Under the pieces are notes generated by a model. The model made no database searches. It was not told the DNA's origin and saw nothing but the letters and a program-made list of their open reading frames with translations. A stretch of DNA of 64,000 nt. It comes from Calamus simplicifolius (taxonomy: Eukaryota; Streptophyta; Magnoliopsida; Arecales; Arecaceae). Shown here piece by piece: positions 45,901-57,265 of the stretch. A program made the position numbers and the translations under genes. Where the stretch lies: contig UESW01003900.1 of NCBI GenBank assembly GCA_900491605.1, forward strand, positions 2,838,387 through 2,902,386. The letters are read 5' to 3'. Positions within the stretch are counted from its first letter, which is position 1; each line of letters starts with the position of its first letter.

Positions 45901-47467
45901 CACAATTTAATTTTTGTTTTTAGGTACCCAAGCTTTTTGGGTCCTTTAGGGTTAGTCAAGATGGTTCCTTTTGGAACCCATATTTTTCTTATCTTTTGTG
46001 TTTGACAAATATAAGCTTTGTGTCCAATTTTTCCACATTTAAAACATGTAATTTTAGTAGAATCATCAGCATGCTCATAAATATTTTTCAAAAATTTTAT
46101 CTTTTAAAAGTATTGTATCCAAGACCAGCTCTATTGTAAACAGCTCTTTGACTATTTAAAATTATTTCTAATTTTTCTGAACTTAGACTAAATCTATCAA
46201 CAATTGGTTTTAATTTATCCACTTCATTTTCAAATCTTGGTTTTCCTTTAACAATGATTCATTATCCTTTAAAATTCTTTCCTTTTCAAGAGTAAGATTT
46301 TTGATTTCATTTTTCAATTCTTTGCTCTTTGAACTTAAATTTGCAAAATCATCAATAAGTTCATAAAATGCACATTGTAATTATCAAAGGTAAAGTCATC
46401 TAAAAAGTTAGGGCTTACCTCATCATTATCAGCCATGAAGCAAACATTTGCAACTTCAGTTTTCTCTTCATCTTCTGAACTCGTTGCTTCACTGTCGCTC
46501 CAAGTAGCCATCATTGCCTTCTTCTTTATTCTTTTAGATCCTTTCTTTAATAGTGGACAATCTGGTCTGATGTGTCCAGGCTTCTTGCACTCATAGCATG
46601 TAGGAGGTTCACTCTTTTCCTTATCTTTGCTATGGTCTCCTTTGATAAATTGTTTTCTTTTTTCAAATTTCTTTCTCTTCATGAACCTTTTAAATTTCCT
46701 TGAAATAAGTGCCATTTCATCATCTTTCTCACTGTCACTTGTGGTTTCTTCACTTTCATCTTCTTGAGTTGCACTCTTCAAAGCCATAGTCCTTTTCTTC
46801 TTTGATTCATCTTCATCGATATGTTGTCGTTGCTGAAGCTCATGAGTCATCAAAGAACCGACCAACTCTTCAAGTGATAAAGTGTTGAGATCTTTTGCTT
46901 CTTGAATTGCAGTGACTTTTGCTTCCATGTCCTAGGTAAAGATCTTAAAATTTTTCTAACAAGATCACTGTTAGCATAAGATTTTCTAAGACTTTTCAGT
47001 CCATTAATAATGTCAGTAAATCTTGTAAACATATCAGTAATATTTTTAGCAGGATCCATCTTAAATAATTCATACTTATGAACAAGCATATTTATTTTGG
47101 ATTCCTTGACTTGATTTGTACCCTCATGGGTGACTTCAAGTCTATCCCAGATTTTCTTAGCAGACATGCAAGTAGATATGCGATTAAACACATTTGCATC
47201 AAGAGAGCATTAAAGAACATTCATAACCTTAGCATTTAATTGAGCTAATTTCTTGTCTTGCTCATCCCATTCAGATTCAGGTTTTGCAATATTAATATTT
47301 TCAATCATAATAGTTGGTGTGTGTGGTCCATTAATTATGATTCCCCATAAATCATAATCTAGTGCTTGAATGAAGATTTTCATTCGTGCTTTTCAATATG
47401 TGTAATTTGTTCCATTGAACAAAGGTGGTCTATTAGTTGATTATCCTTCAGTCAACATAGAACTCAT
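45901..47467 (-). pseudogene. gag: Copia-2 gag with coiled coil and two zinc knuckles
   Basis: The start is the Met at 47467 (MSSMLTEG), followed at once by TAA where Copia-1 has Gln. Recognisable are MKIFIQALDYDLWGIIINGP, HEGTNQVKESKINMLVHKY, a CCHC knuckle CYECKKPGHIRPDC, a lysine-rich and an acidic stretch, coiled coil (46090-46400, decayed) and the second knuckle CFKCGKIGHKAYIC near 46040. A stop in MNVL.CSLDAN and frameshifts near 46925, 46380 and 46110 inactivate it. In this copy gag runs into the protease in one frame, while Copia-1 ends gag with a stop. Confidence 0.86.
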
Positions 47468-47527
47468 TGGGATTACTACTGATCTTTGGCTCCAAGCTAA
47501 TCAAGCTATAGGAATTAAGAGCACTCT

Positions 47528-47539
47528 GCTCTGATACCA
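47528..47539 (-). other. Primer binding site of Copia-2 (tRNA-iMet type)
   Basis: TGGTATCAGAGC on the minus strand, two bases from the 5' LTR border at 47542, identical to the Copia-1 site. Confidence 0.92.
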
Positions 47540-47541
47540 CT

Positions 47542-49493
47542 TGTTGCCTAGATGTAGCAACCCAAGAGGGGGGGAATTGGGTTATTAAAAAAAATTAATT
47601 ACTATGCAAGTATGTGCTTAAACCCTAATTTTGATTTGCAGCGGTGTAGTGGAGTGCACAGAAAGATAACAATAGAGAATCAAACAACCACAAACACACA
47701 GAAGTTTATAGTGGTTCGGTGCCAAACTCAGCACCTACATCCACTCCCCAAAACCTTTGGGAATTCCACTAATCGTATCACAACGATTACAACCTCTAGC
47801 CGAACCAGGCTAGCCCTCTTTTATACAGCACAAGGCAACCAAAAACCCCTAGCCAAACCAGGCTAGTCCTCTTGTTTCACGGCACAAGGAAGCCAAATCC
47901 CCTACCCAAACCAAGGCTAGTCCTCTTGTTTCAAGGCACAAGGAAGCCAAAATAATAGGGTTAACACTAACCCTTTTACAAAAAGATCAAGAAATGATAA
48001 AGAGAAGCTCCTACAATGAGCAAATATTCAGAATATACTTTACAATTTTTTTTAAGCAATAAACTCAGCAATAAATGAACGAGGTCGAAGTAGCTGAAGT
48101 CTTGATTGCTTGAAAATGCTTCAAAGATCCAGACGACTTTTTGGAGCAATGAATGAACTTGAATGCACAGCAACAACCACTCAACAATATGCAATATAAG
48201 CTCTTTTCTTGGATTTCTTTCTCTTTTAAACTCTCTTTTTCAAATCGTCATAGTGTGCATCTAATCCCACCTATTTATATTCATCCAACAAGAAAATATC
48301 CGTTAGATACATTAGGAACAAATGGAAATAAAAACGGGAAGAAAATATAACCGTTATAAATGTTTTCCCTTAAGCATTAAATGCTGATCTCCATTTGAGG
48401 AAGGAAAAGCACTACAAAAATTCAAAATCCAAAAGTTAAGTGTAGCTTTAAAATAGCAATGCTCAAAGAACTCAGGCGGTAGTTGACTAAAAAATAACTC
48501 CAGGCAGCTGAAGACATCAATGCATTCGGTGAAGAGATAAGAAAGTAACCTCAGCAGCTAGTCAGCTAGCTAACAAGAGAGGCCACAACAAATAAATCGT
48601 CCAGAGAAAGCACGTTAGTTAACTAAAATGGTTGCTAGTTAGCTCTCCAGTTAGCTCTCCAGCTAACTAACAACAAAAGCAAAAAAAATTCAGAAGAAAG
48701 AGCCGTTGCATTGCTAGTTAGCTCCACAGCTAACTAAAATTTTAAAGCTCTCGCTGCAGGATAACAGGAGACGTGGAGTTAGCTCACAGTTAGCTAAATG
48801 ATAGCCAGTTAGCTCACTAGCTAACTAATTTCAAAAACAGCATAGAAACCGCCCACTTAGTTAGCTCTCCAGCTAACTAATGAAAAGATAGCTAGCTTTC
48901 CAGTTAGCTAAGCAGAGAAACAAACGGCCAGAGAGAGGGAGTTAGCTCTTCAGCTAACTAAATTTTCAAACCTCAGGCCACAAGCTCACCTGTGAAAAAT
49001 AGTTAACTAACCAGTTAGCTCCAGGATAAAATAGTTAGCTAGCAGTTAGCTAAAGGAAACCGCTAGCTAGCTCAGCAGTTAACTAGAATTTAAGACATTC
49101 GGCCAGGTAACTGGAGTTAGCTAAAAATGAATTCCAGTTAGCTAACAGGCACCACAAGCTAGCTAACCAGCTAGCTAAAATAAGAGGGTGTTCGGCCAAC
49201 ATACTGAGACAAGATTAGTTAGCTGAAGGAACTCCAGCTAGCTAACAAGCTAGCTAACCAGCTAGCTATAAAATACAATGACGTTCGGCCAAGCACTATG
49301 AATGTTTCCCAGTTAGCTGAAAGTCTGCCAGCTAGCTAAATGGAATAACAAGCTAGCTAACCAGTTAACTCCCAACCAATAAAATTTCTAAGACAAAGTA
49401 AGTGAAGTACTTTCTTACCGGTCAATTTTGCACGCAGATACTTACTTGTAAGGCGACCGAACTTCCCCTTATCAAGCTTAGAATTGCCTAATT
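47542..49493 (-). repeat. 5' LTR of Copia-2, outer end lost in the gap
   Basis: It starts TGTTGCCTAGATGTAGCAACCC in plus orientation and pairs with 6932-9229. The last 60 or so bases of the LTR are missing because the assembly gap begins at 49494. A TATA box (ATATAAATAG, minus strand) lies at 48271-48280. Confidence 0.9.
48550..49370. repeat. Dispersed AGCTAGCT / TTAGCTAA palindrome block in the Copia-2 5' LTR
   Basis: This is the counterpart of 7970-9030, shorter, with similar spacing but different local copy numbers. The block lies upstream of the TATA box in transcription order, that is, in U3. Confidence 0.85.
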
Positions 49494-49567
49494 NNNNNNN
49501 NNNNNNNNNNNNNNNNNNNNNNNNNNNNNNNNNNNNNNNNNNNNNNNNNNNNNNNNNNNNNNNNNNN
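49494..49567. other. Assembly gap (74 N)
   Basis: Unknown bases lie between the Copia-2 LTR and element D. The gap must hold the LTR end and its target duplication. The resistance-gene sequence expected beyond the LTR does not appear on the far side, so the true gap content or the join is uncertain. Confidence 0.95.
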
Positions 49568-50116
49568 TAGGTCCTCCTTCTCCCATTCGGATAGGGCTGG
49601 ATGCGCTTCCATATCCCTAACATGGTTTTCCCATCCCCGCAGGAAGCCGGAACCGATGTTCCCTTCAGTGATAAAGAATCGAGCCTTTCATTCCTTTATG
49701 GACGATGGTTTATCCATGATCATCCTGAATGACTTCTGAGGTCCGATATAGGACCACTCCGAGCTCCTCTTGGACATCAGATGGTAACAAACACGGAACA
49801 GGGACAGAGTTGCTGTTACCTAAACCTGGTTACACATTGAGATAAACCCGATGATACTCCGCCAGCTGTTAGAAGCCACCGTTGTCGGACAGATGTTATA
49901 GAACCTCATGATCTCTTTCACTAAGGGGTGAAGGGAAGTCAGAAGCCTATCTTCAGGCTATCTTTGTAAAGAAAGATCCGTCCTCCAGCTCTTGCGAGAC
50001 CCTATGCTCGGGCTCCGGCAGCCATAAAATGACATCCAAGGGAATGCCATACTTTTGGCGTATTCTCCCAAATCTTTAGTAGCAATCTCTGAAATTAGGT
50101 CGCTAGGCCTCACCAT
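49568..50116 (-). pseudogene. Antisense gene exon 1 fragment of element D
   Basis: The start is the Met at 50116 (MVRPSDLISEIATKDLG), matching the element A protein (MSPDDVASEIVAEDLG) in position and content. The PF04195-like region follows but with frameshifts near 50065 and 49960. The rest of the gene is lost in or beyond the gap. Confidence 0.65.
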
Positions 50117-50512
50117 GCTATTGGTTGAAAGAAACACCGAGCGACGTTGCAAAGGAAAAAGGGAATAGGATCCTCCAAGAAGGAATGAAAGGGCGCTGCA
50201 AAATTGAATGGCGCTATTTCGACTTTGCTTTTCCCCAAAGGAAACCGCTCAAAGAGAAGATAAGGCATCTTGATCGGAATGGCCAGAACCGCTGTTGCAG
50301 GCACCGTAAAACCAAGATTTGCTATGTGGCACTTCCCCAACCGTTGCCCCTATAAAGCAACAGATCCGTCCCGTAAAGGTAAGGCGGCCGCGCAGCATCA
50401 ATTAGGGCATCATTACGTAGGCTGTCAAATCCAAACCCATTCAGATCGTGCCACCTAGAGTTGTACTTCCTACGCCCGAACCTACGCTTCGAACTAGGGA
50501 GTGGGGGGCATG

Positions 50513-51002
50513 TGTTGAGGGGTAAAATCACTGCTGCATTAATAATCGTGCTGGGTTAGGATCAACCCTGACTCCCACTTGTTGTGCATACCCGCTAGAG
50601 ATGAATCAACCTCAGTGGATCGGGGCGCCTTAGCCCTCCAGTGAGCCAAGGACTCCCAAGGTGCAGATCATATCTCTCGGCCTCAGCCGAGCTATCCCTG
50701 ACTCTCGGCCTCAGCCAAGCTATAACATCTTTCGACCTCAGCCGAGCTATAACATCTCTCAGCCTCAGCCAAGCTATCCCAATCTCTGGCCTCAGCCGAG
50801 CTATCCCTGACTCTCGGACTCAACCGAGCTATAGCATCTCTCGGCCTCAGCCGAACTATAGCTCTCTCGGCCTCAGCCGAGCTATCCCTATCTCTCGGCC
50901 TCATCCGAGCGACCCCTATCTCTCAGTGAGGATTGTTTTGCAGGTCTGCCCAGGAGGGAGCCCGATCGCGCCCGAATTGGAGGATAGATTTCAGCAGCAA
51001 CA
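50513..51002 (+). repeat. 5' LTR of element C (490 bp), also 3' LTR of D
   Basis: It starts TGTTGAGGGGTAAAATC and ends CAGCAGCAACA. Start and end match the element A LTR, but the middle part that carries the TATA box and leader in A (about 4000-4530) is absent; the sequence passes from the repeat block straight to GTTTTGCAGGTC. The 3' LTR of C begins at 63973 and leaves the window, so it cannot be compared. Confidence 0.85.
50675..50935 (+). repeat. 28-bp palindrome-bearing repeat in the element C LTR
   Basis: About nine copies of a 27-29 bp unit with the perfect inverted repeat CTCGGC-CTCA-GCCGAG followed by CTATCCCTGACT or CTATAACAT. Each unit can form a short hairpin. The block occupies the U3 position that the 25-bp array has in element A; both contain CTCGGCCT. 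Confidence 0.88.
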
Positions 51003-51003
51003 A

Positions 51004-51021
51004 ATTGGCGCTAGAGAAGGG
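51004..51021 (+). other. Primer binding site region of element C
   Basis: ATTGGCGCTAGAGAAGGG follows the LTR end after one base. It is of the TTGGCGC class seen in plant Gypsy elements; the tRNA was not assigned. Confidence 0.6.
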
Positions 51022-51085
51022 TCTCAAGTCCCATAAACTTGTGATCCAGGAGACAAGGATCTCGATCTGAAAGAGAACCTCTCCC

Positions 51086-52720
51086 ATGGCCAATCGAAGA
51101 AAGGCTACCTCCGAAGCCCAGGATCAGGTCACCTCCCAAAGACCTGATCCGGTGAGTAGCGTAGCCACCACCACCAGTTGAAACCCCATCGCCACGACGG
51201 CCCCAGTTACCCAGGACCAGTTTGCCTCGCTGGTCCAGCAGGTCCAAGCTCTGGCCAATCTGATCCAGGGGCGCTTTGAAGCTCCCCGTTCAGCTGCCCT
51301 ACTCCGCACCTTCCTGAGGAGAATGTGGCCCCCGCTCATCCAGCGGTCTCTTCTTCGGCCCGCATGGGGTTGCAGACCCCCTCATCGCCCTAAGGAAGCT
51401 GAGCCAGCCCCCCAAGGGGTCTACGACAAGGATTTCCCGATTTCGGTGGCCCGATCCCTTTCTCCGGTGTTCTCTCATCACGACTCGACACCGTCTCATC
51501 TCTCTCTCGCCCAGCTCCTCCTGCTGTGCTAGAGGAGATCCGCCGACAACTCTGGAGATGCGTCAGGAGTTGGACGCCGCCAAGCAGGCCCATCCGCTCA
51601 GCATAAAGTGAGCAGGGCATTCCCTTCTCCAAGGAGATCATGGAGGAAGTGATTCCCTCGCACGTCAAGTTGCCCGCCATCGAGCCTTACCATGGATCCT
51701 CCGATCCCGACGACCATCTCAGCAGCTTCCGATCGATCATGATGTTCCACGGGCATCAGATGCGATTCTCTGCCGCGCCTTCCCTTCCACCCTAGGGGAT
51801 CCGCTCGAACTTGGTTCAATGCCTTGAAGCCAGGTTCTGTTGGTTCATTTGACGAGCTGAGCCGCCTCTTCATCAGCCAGTTCGTCAGCAGCCATCGCCA
51901 TCGGGAGATCTGACTCCCTCTCCGAGGTCAAGCAGAGAGAGGGGGAGTCCTTGAAGAAATATCTTGGCCGTTTCAATACGGCCATGCTGGAAGTGGACCA
52001 CCTTAATCATGAGGTGGCCATGTCCGCCCTAGGCGGAGTGCTAAAGGAGAGTGACTTCTACCTGGTGCTGGAGGTCAGCTACCCTCCGAACCTTCCGACA
52101 TGATGGCCCTGGCGGACAAGTATGCCAGAGTCGAGGAATCGCGGAGGGCTGCCCGCACCGAGCTGACAAGGAAGAAGGAGTCCAAGGGCTCGGATAAGCA
52201 TCGATCCGCCGCCAGCAGAGCCCACCTCGCCACCAAAGGGTTCCTCCGCCGCGCCAAGGAACTGCACCCAGAGCCCACCTAGAGGTTCAACCGGTTCACT
52301 CCGCTCACTGCCCCAAGGGCGGAGATCCTCATGGAGATAGAGCTCCAACTCCCTCGACCACCTCCTCTCCAAGAATGCGGCCCGGAGAGACCCCGCCAAA
52401 TATTGCCGCTACTACCGGATCATGGCCACGACACCGAGGAGTGCTGGCAACTAAAGAATGAAATTGAGAGGCTCATCCAGCGGGTAGGCTGGACCAATTC
52501 AGGAGAGCACCCGAGCCAAGAAACGGGGGCGACCGCCAGCTGAGCCCCAGCAGCCTCCTCCTCCAAATCCTCCATCGCTGGCCACATCAATGTGATCAAG
52601 GCAGTCGTTGTCCATCGAGTTGGCGAGACGATGAAGAAGGTTCAGCGCCAAAGAAAGCGCGGACCAACAAGCTCTCCTTCTCCGACAGTGACCTCCAAGA
52701 GATACAGTTCCGCATGATGA
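51086..52720 (+). pseudogene. gag: Element C gag
   Basis: The start is the ATG at 51086 (MANRRKATSEAQDQV), with a TGA near 51179 and then a coil-like stretch (DQFASLVQQVQALANLIQG). The capsid-type domain shows IEPYHGSSDPDDHLSSFRSI and ESLKKYLGRFNTAMLEVDHL. The knuckle region (GHDTEEC.QLKNEIERLI, about 52420-52490) is degraded. At least six frameshifts or stops are present. The layout matches element B gag, with clearly different sequence, so C is a separate family in the same lineage. Confidence 0.82.
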
Positions 52721-55700
52721 TGCATTGGTTGTATCCCTCAATCTTAACAATTATGATGTAGACCGAATCCTTATTGATAGTGGGAGCTCTATCAACGTTT
52801 TGTATCTTGATGTGTTTGTGAAGATGAAACTGCTTATGGAGAATCTCCGAGCCATGGACTCCACCCTAATGGGGTTCAGGATGTTATTACCCCGAAGGGG
52901 TCGTGACCTTGACGGTCCGCGCGGGAACTTGGCCCAGTGTTGCCACTGTTCATACAGATTTTTGGTGACCAAGCTTCGGTCGCCCTACAATGCAATTTTT
53001 GGGAGACCCGGCCTGATGTCCCTTAGAGCCGCTTCTCCATCCCGCACCTAGCAATGAAGTTCCCTACCGGATGGGGAGTAGTAGTTCGAGGAAACCAAGC
53101 TGTAGCTTGGCAGTGCTTCGTCACCAGCCTTAATCCAAACTGCCCGAGGTTAATGAGCTGGATGCTCGAGAGGATTTTGCCGAGCAACGAGGAGAACCAG
53201 CCGAAGAGCTGGAGGAGGTACCGTTGGACGAAGCCCGACCTGACCGAGCCATAAGGATCGGGTCGCTACTGAAAGGGAAGCCCCGGTTGGAGCTGATTGA
53301 CTTCCTCCGAAAGAATATGATGTCTTTGCCTGGTCCGCCTCTGATATGCTGGAATCAGCCCAGACGTTCTCATCCACCATCTTAATGTTGACGAGATGTC
53401 CCGCCCGTGAAGCAGAAGAAAAGGAGCTTCGCCCTGATCGACAGAGGGCAATTGAGGAAGAAGTCGACAAGCTCATCAAGGCAAATTTCATTCGGGAGGT
53501 AAATTATCCCAACTGGCTGTCCAATGTTGTCATGGTGAAGAAGTCGAATGGTAAATGGTGGATCTGCATCGACTTCACCGACCTTAATAAAGCATGCCCG
53601 AAGGACAGCTTCCTCTCCCTCGGATCGACCAGCTTATGGATGCCACTTTGGTCATCAGATGTTGACCTTCATGGACGCATATTCGGGCTACAATCAAATC
53701 CGAATGGCACCCGAGGATGAAGAAAAGACCGCTTCATAACCGACCGAGGTACATATTGTTACGCGTCATGCCTTTTGGTCTGAAAAATGCAGGTGCTACT
53801 TACCAAAGGCTGGTTAACAAAGTCTACAAGGAGCAAATCGGGAAACATGGAGGTATATGTCGACGACATGCTGGTCAAAAGCAAAGAAGCATCCCCATAT
53901 TGAGGATCTTTCTGAGAGCTTCGCGACACTCCAAAAATATCGGATGAAGCTCAACCCAATAAAACACGCCTTCAGTGTCAACTCTGGGAAGTTCTTGGGC
54001 TTCATGGTTTCTCAGCGGGGCATTGAAGCCAATCCGCAGAAGATTCAAGCCCTCCGGCAAATGGCACCCCCAACATCTGTCAAAGAGGTCCAGCGCCTAA
54101 CTGGAAGGATCGCGGCCCTCAATCGCTTTGTGGCTCGATCGGCTGAGAGATGCCTTCCTTTCTTTAAAGCTCTCCGATCTGCCAAGAATTTCAATGGTCC
54201 ACCGAATGTCAGAAATCATTCGAGGACCTCAAGAGATATCTCGGCTCTCCACCTCTCCTCAGCAGTCTGAATCCAGGAGAAGTGTTATTTCTGTATTTAG
54301 CAGTTTCAGAAGGCGCAGTTGGCTCGGTGCTGGTCAGAGAAGAGAACAAGACCCAAAAGCCGATCTACAATGTTAGCAAGCTGCTCCGAGACGCCAGACA
54401 AGATACACTCGAATCGAGAAGTTGGTGTTGGCCCTGATAACATCGGTTTGGAGGTTGTGGCCATATTTCCAAGCGCATTCTGTGACGGTCCTTACCGACC
54501 AAAATCAAGGCAGTAGTCCGTCGCCCGGAGACATCAGGAGAATGGCCAAATGGGCCGTCGAGCTAAGCGAGCACGATATCCGATACCAACCTCGCCCGCC
54601 ATCAAAGCGCAATTTCTAGCTGATTTCCTCCTCGAATGTACCATCCCGAGGATGGCTCCACTCCGACTTTTCTAAGCATCCGAGACCTGACGCCTGTGGC
54701 TGCTCCATGTCGACAGATCATCTAACGCCCATGGCTCTGGCGCTGGCTTAGTCCTCACCAGCCCAAAGGGGCAACCTTCGAGTACGGCGTTCGCTTCTCC
54801 TTCCAGCCTCCAACAATGAAGCAGAATATGAAGCTCTACTCGCTGGACTCCGAATCGCCCGTGACCTTAAAGCGAAGAAGCTGAATGCCTTTACCGACTC
54901 TCAATTGGTAGCTGGTCATGTGCGGGGCGAATTTGAGGCCCGGAGCCGAGCATGATTCGGTACCTTCAATAGGTGCGGGACTTGCTTTCCCACTTCTCTG
55001 AATTTGAAGTATTCAGATCCCAAGATCGAGAATGCACATGCCTACCTATTGTCTTAGCTGGCAACTGCGGAGTCGATGGATTCCGAGTGGAAGTTTCCCC
55101 TGGAGATTCTGGAAAGGCCTAGCATCGCGGAGGCAGACGAGTGATGCAGGTCGAGGCCGAACCATCCTGGTTCGACCCCATACTGAGGTATCTTAAAGAA
55201 GGGTTGCTCCCAGCCGACGAAAGGAAGCAAGAAGCTGAAATGCAAGCCACCCACTATGTGCTGATAGACGACAGCTATAAGCGGTCCTTCTCCATGCCGC
55301 TACTCAAGTGCCTTCGCCCATCCGAAGCTGATTATGCTCCGAGAGGTATATGAGGAATTTGCGGCAACCATCTAGGGAGCCGGTCCTTATGCCACAAGGT
55401 GCTGTGCCAAAGGTACTATTGGCCCACCATGCAAAAAGATGCTGACAACCTCGTCCGAGCTTGTGACCCATGTCAGAGACATTCCAACATCCAAAGGCTC
55501 CCCTCCGCCAGTTTGGTCCCTATTTCCTCTGCATGGCCCTTTGCTAAGTGGGGGATGGATATTCTTGGCCTTTTCCCCTCGCCACTGGACAGAGAAAGTT
55601 CTTGTTTGTGCCATCGACTACTTCACCAAGTGGGTGGAGGCCGAGGCAGTTGCCCAAATAACCGAAGCTCGAGCTAGGGACTTCGTGTGGAGATCCATTA

Positions 55701-56384
55701 TCTGCCGCTTTGGCCTTCCGCATACTATTATCACCGATAATGGCAAGCAATTTGACAACCCAAAGTTCCGAGGTTTCTGCGAGGAGCATGGAATCTGCCA
55801 CCGCCTTACATTGGTAGGGCATCCGCAAGCCAACGGAGAAGCCGAAGTAACTAACTGGACCCTGCATCAAGGGATCAAGGCTCGGCTTGCTAGAGCCCGG
55901 TGCAGGTGGGCGGATGAACTTCACCATGTCCTATGGGCCTACCGCACCACCCAGAGAATCCCCACTGGCGAGACCCCATTCCGGATGGCCTTCGGCACGG
56001 AAGCCATCATCCCCGTGGAGATAGGGCTTCCTTCTCCATGAGTGGAGAGCTACTCGGAGGAAGCCAATAATGGGCAGCTCCGCACCGACCTCAATCTGGT
56101 AGAAGAGATCAGAGAGAAAGCTCGAATCAGAGTAGCTGCATACCAGCAAAGAGTGGCTCGTTATCACGCCACCAGAGTCAAAGGAAAATCCTTCTTACCC
56201 GGCATCTTGTCCTCAGAAAGCATCCGTCTCCAAGCCACTAGAGCAAGGAAAGCTGTCTCCGAACTGGGAAGGCCCCATCAAGTGGCGGAAGTCATCGGAC
56301 CTGGCACTACAAGCTCCAAGATCTGAGCGAAAAATCTATTCCCGGACGTGGAATTCGGACAATCTCTGCATATACTATCAGTAG
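52721..56384 (+). pseudogene. pol: Element C pol: protease, reverse transcriptase, two RNase H domains, integrase
   Basis: The protease has ILIDSGSSINVLYLD with DSG at 52775-52783. Reverse transcriptase has NVVMVKKSNGKW, DAYSGYNQIRMAPEDEE and YVDD at 53856-53867. RNase H 1 lies at about 54240-54620. The archaeal-type RNase H lies at about 54690-54950 (LLHVDRSSNAHGSGAGLVL; AEYEALLAGLRIARDLKAK; AFTDSQLVAGH). Integrase is open in one frame from 55439 to 56041, with YFTKWVEAEAVAQITEARAR, catalytic TDNG at 55733-55744 and GHPQANGEAEVTN. The C-terminal end (TWNSDNLCIYYQ) stops at 56384, matching element B. Frameshifts lie near 53620, 53740, 54220, 54640 and 55600. Confidence 0.87.
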
Positions 56385-56619
56385 GGTACGCTTTCTATAG
56401 ACTTGCCCCATTTGCAGCTTTGGCATCTTGTTTCTATTATTCGCGGCATGACCGCTACAATCGTTTTTTTCAAAAAGTCATAATAGAAAACAGATGCTGC
56501 TTACGCATCCATTCTCGGCACAACTGAGCTATCTCGTACCTCGACTGGGCCGAGTCCTATTTCACAAAGACTTGGTATGGCCGAGTACCCCCAGTGCGGC
56601 TAGGGACCAAGTGATCTCC

Positions 56620-57265
56620 AAAACTTCAACCGGATTCTGGCAGCTTACAAGCCCCGGCCAGACCGAATGGTAAAGAAAACTTCGATCAGATTCGGGCAGT
56701 TTACAAGCCCGGCCGGACCAAATGGCAAAGAAAACTTCAACCGGATTCGGGCAGCTTACAAGCCCCGGGACCGAATGGCAAAGAAAACTTCGACCGATTC
56801 GGGTAGCTTATAGGCCCCGACCAGACCGAATGGCGAAGAAAACTTCAACTGAATTCAGGCAGCTTACAAGCTCTGGCCGGACCGAATGGCAAAGAAAACT
56901 TGATCAGATTCGGACAGCTTACAAGCCCCGGCCGGACCGAATGGCAAAGAAAACTTTGATCGGATTTGGGCAACTTACAAGCCCCGCCGGACCGAATGGC
57001 AAAGAAAATTTTGACCGGATTCGGGCAGCTAACAAGCCCCAGCCAGACCGAATGGCAAAGAAAACTTCGACCGGATTCGGCAGCTTACAAGCCCCGGTCG
57101 GACCGAATGGTAAAGAAAACTTTGACCGGATTCGGACAGTACAAGCCCCGGTCGGACCGAATGTTAAAGAAAACTCCCCGGATTTGGGCAGCTTACAAGC
57201 CCTGGCCGGACCAAATGGTAAAGAAAACTTCGATCGGATTCGGGTAGCTTACAAGCCCCGGCCGG
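56620..57265 (+). repeat. 56-bp tandem repeat downstream of element C pol
   Basis: About eleven copies of a 54-57 bp unit: GACCGAATGGCAAAGAAAAC, then TTCGACCGGATTCGGGCAGC, then TTACAAGCCCCGGCCG. The position, between the convergent pol and minus-strand genes, matches the 24-bp satellite of element B, yet the sequence is unrelated. The open frames across it are repeat artefacts. Confidence 0.9.

Larger units (their letters stand above)
6932..49493 (-). mobile_element. Copia-2: SIRE-like Ty1/Copia retrotransposon, host of two nested insertions
   Basis: Read on the minus strand, the order is 5' LTR (47542 to the gap), tRNA-iMet primer site, gag, protease, integrase, reverse transcriptase, RNase H, envelope-like ORF, polypurine region and 3' LTR (9229-6932). 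Element B interrupts the reverse transcriptase/RNase H region (22219-43281) and Copia-1 interrupts the envelope-like ORF (10711-20631). With each insert and one target duplication removed, the protein frame runs straight through. Domain order (integrase before reverse transcriptase) shows Copia; the coiled-coil gag, the second zinc knuckle and the envelope-like ORF point to the SIRE/Maximus lineage. Left flank bases are AAATG (6927-6931); the right target duplication is lost in the gap. Without the inserts it would be about 11.5 kb. Confidence 0.88.
49568..51002 (+). mobile_element. Element D: remnant of a Tat-like Gypsy element sharing its LTR with element C
   Basis: 49568-50512 matches 63050-63972, the last internal part of element C, with several percent divergence and small indels. 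It is followed by a polypurine tract (50497-50510) and an LTR at 50513. That LTR is also followed by a primer site and gag, so it serves two elements at once: internal D, LTR, internal C. D is cut at the left by the gap. Confidence 0.75.

Noticed and set aside
50641..51036. 131-residue ORF over the element C LTR
   Set aside because: It is made of the 28-bp palindromic units and runs over the LTR border into the primer site.
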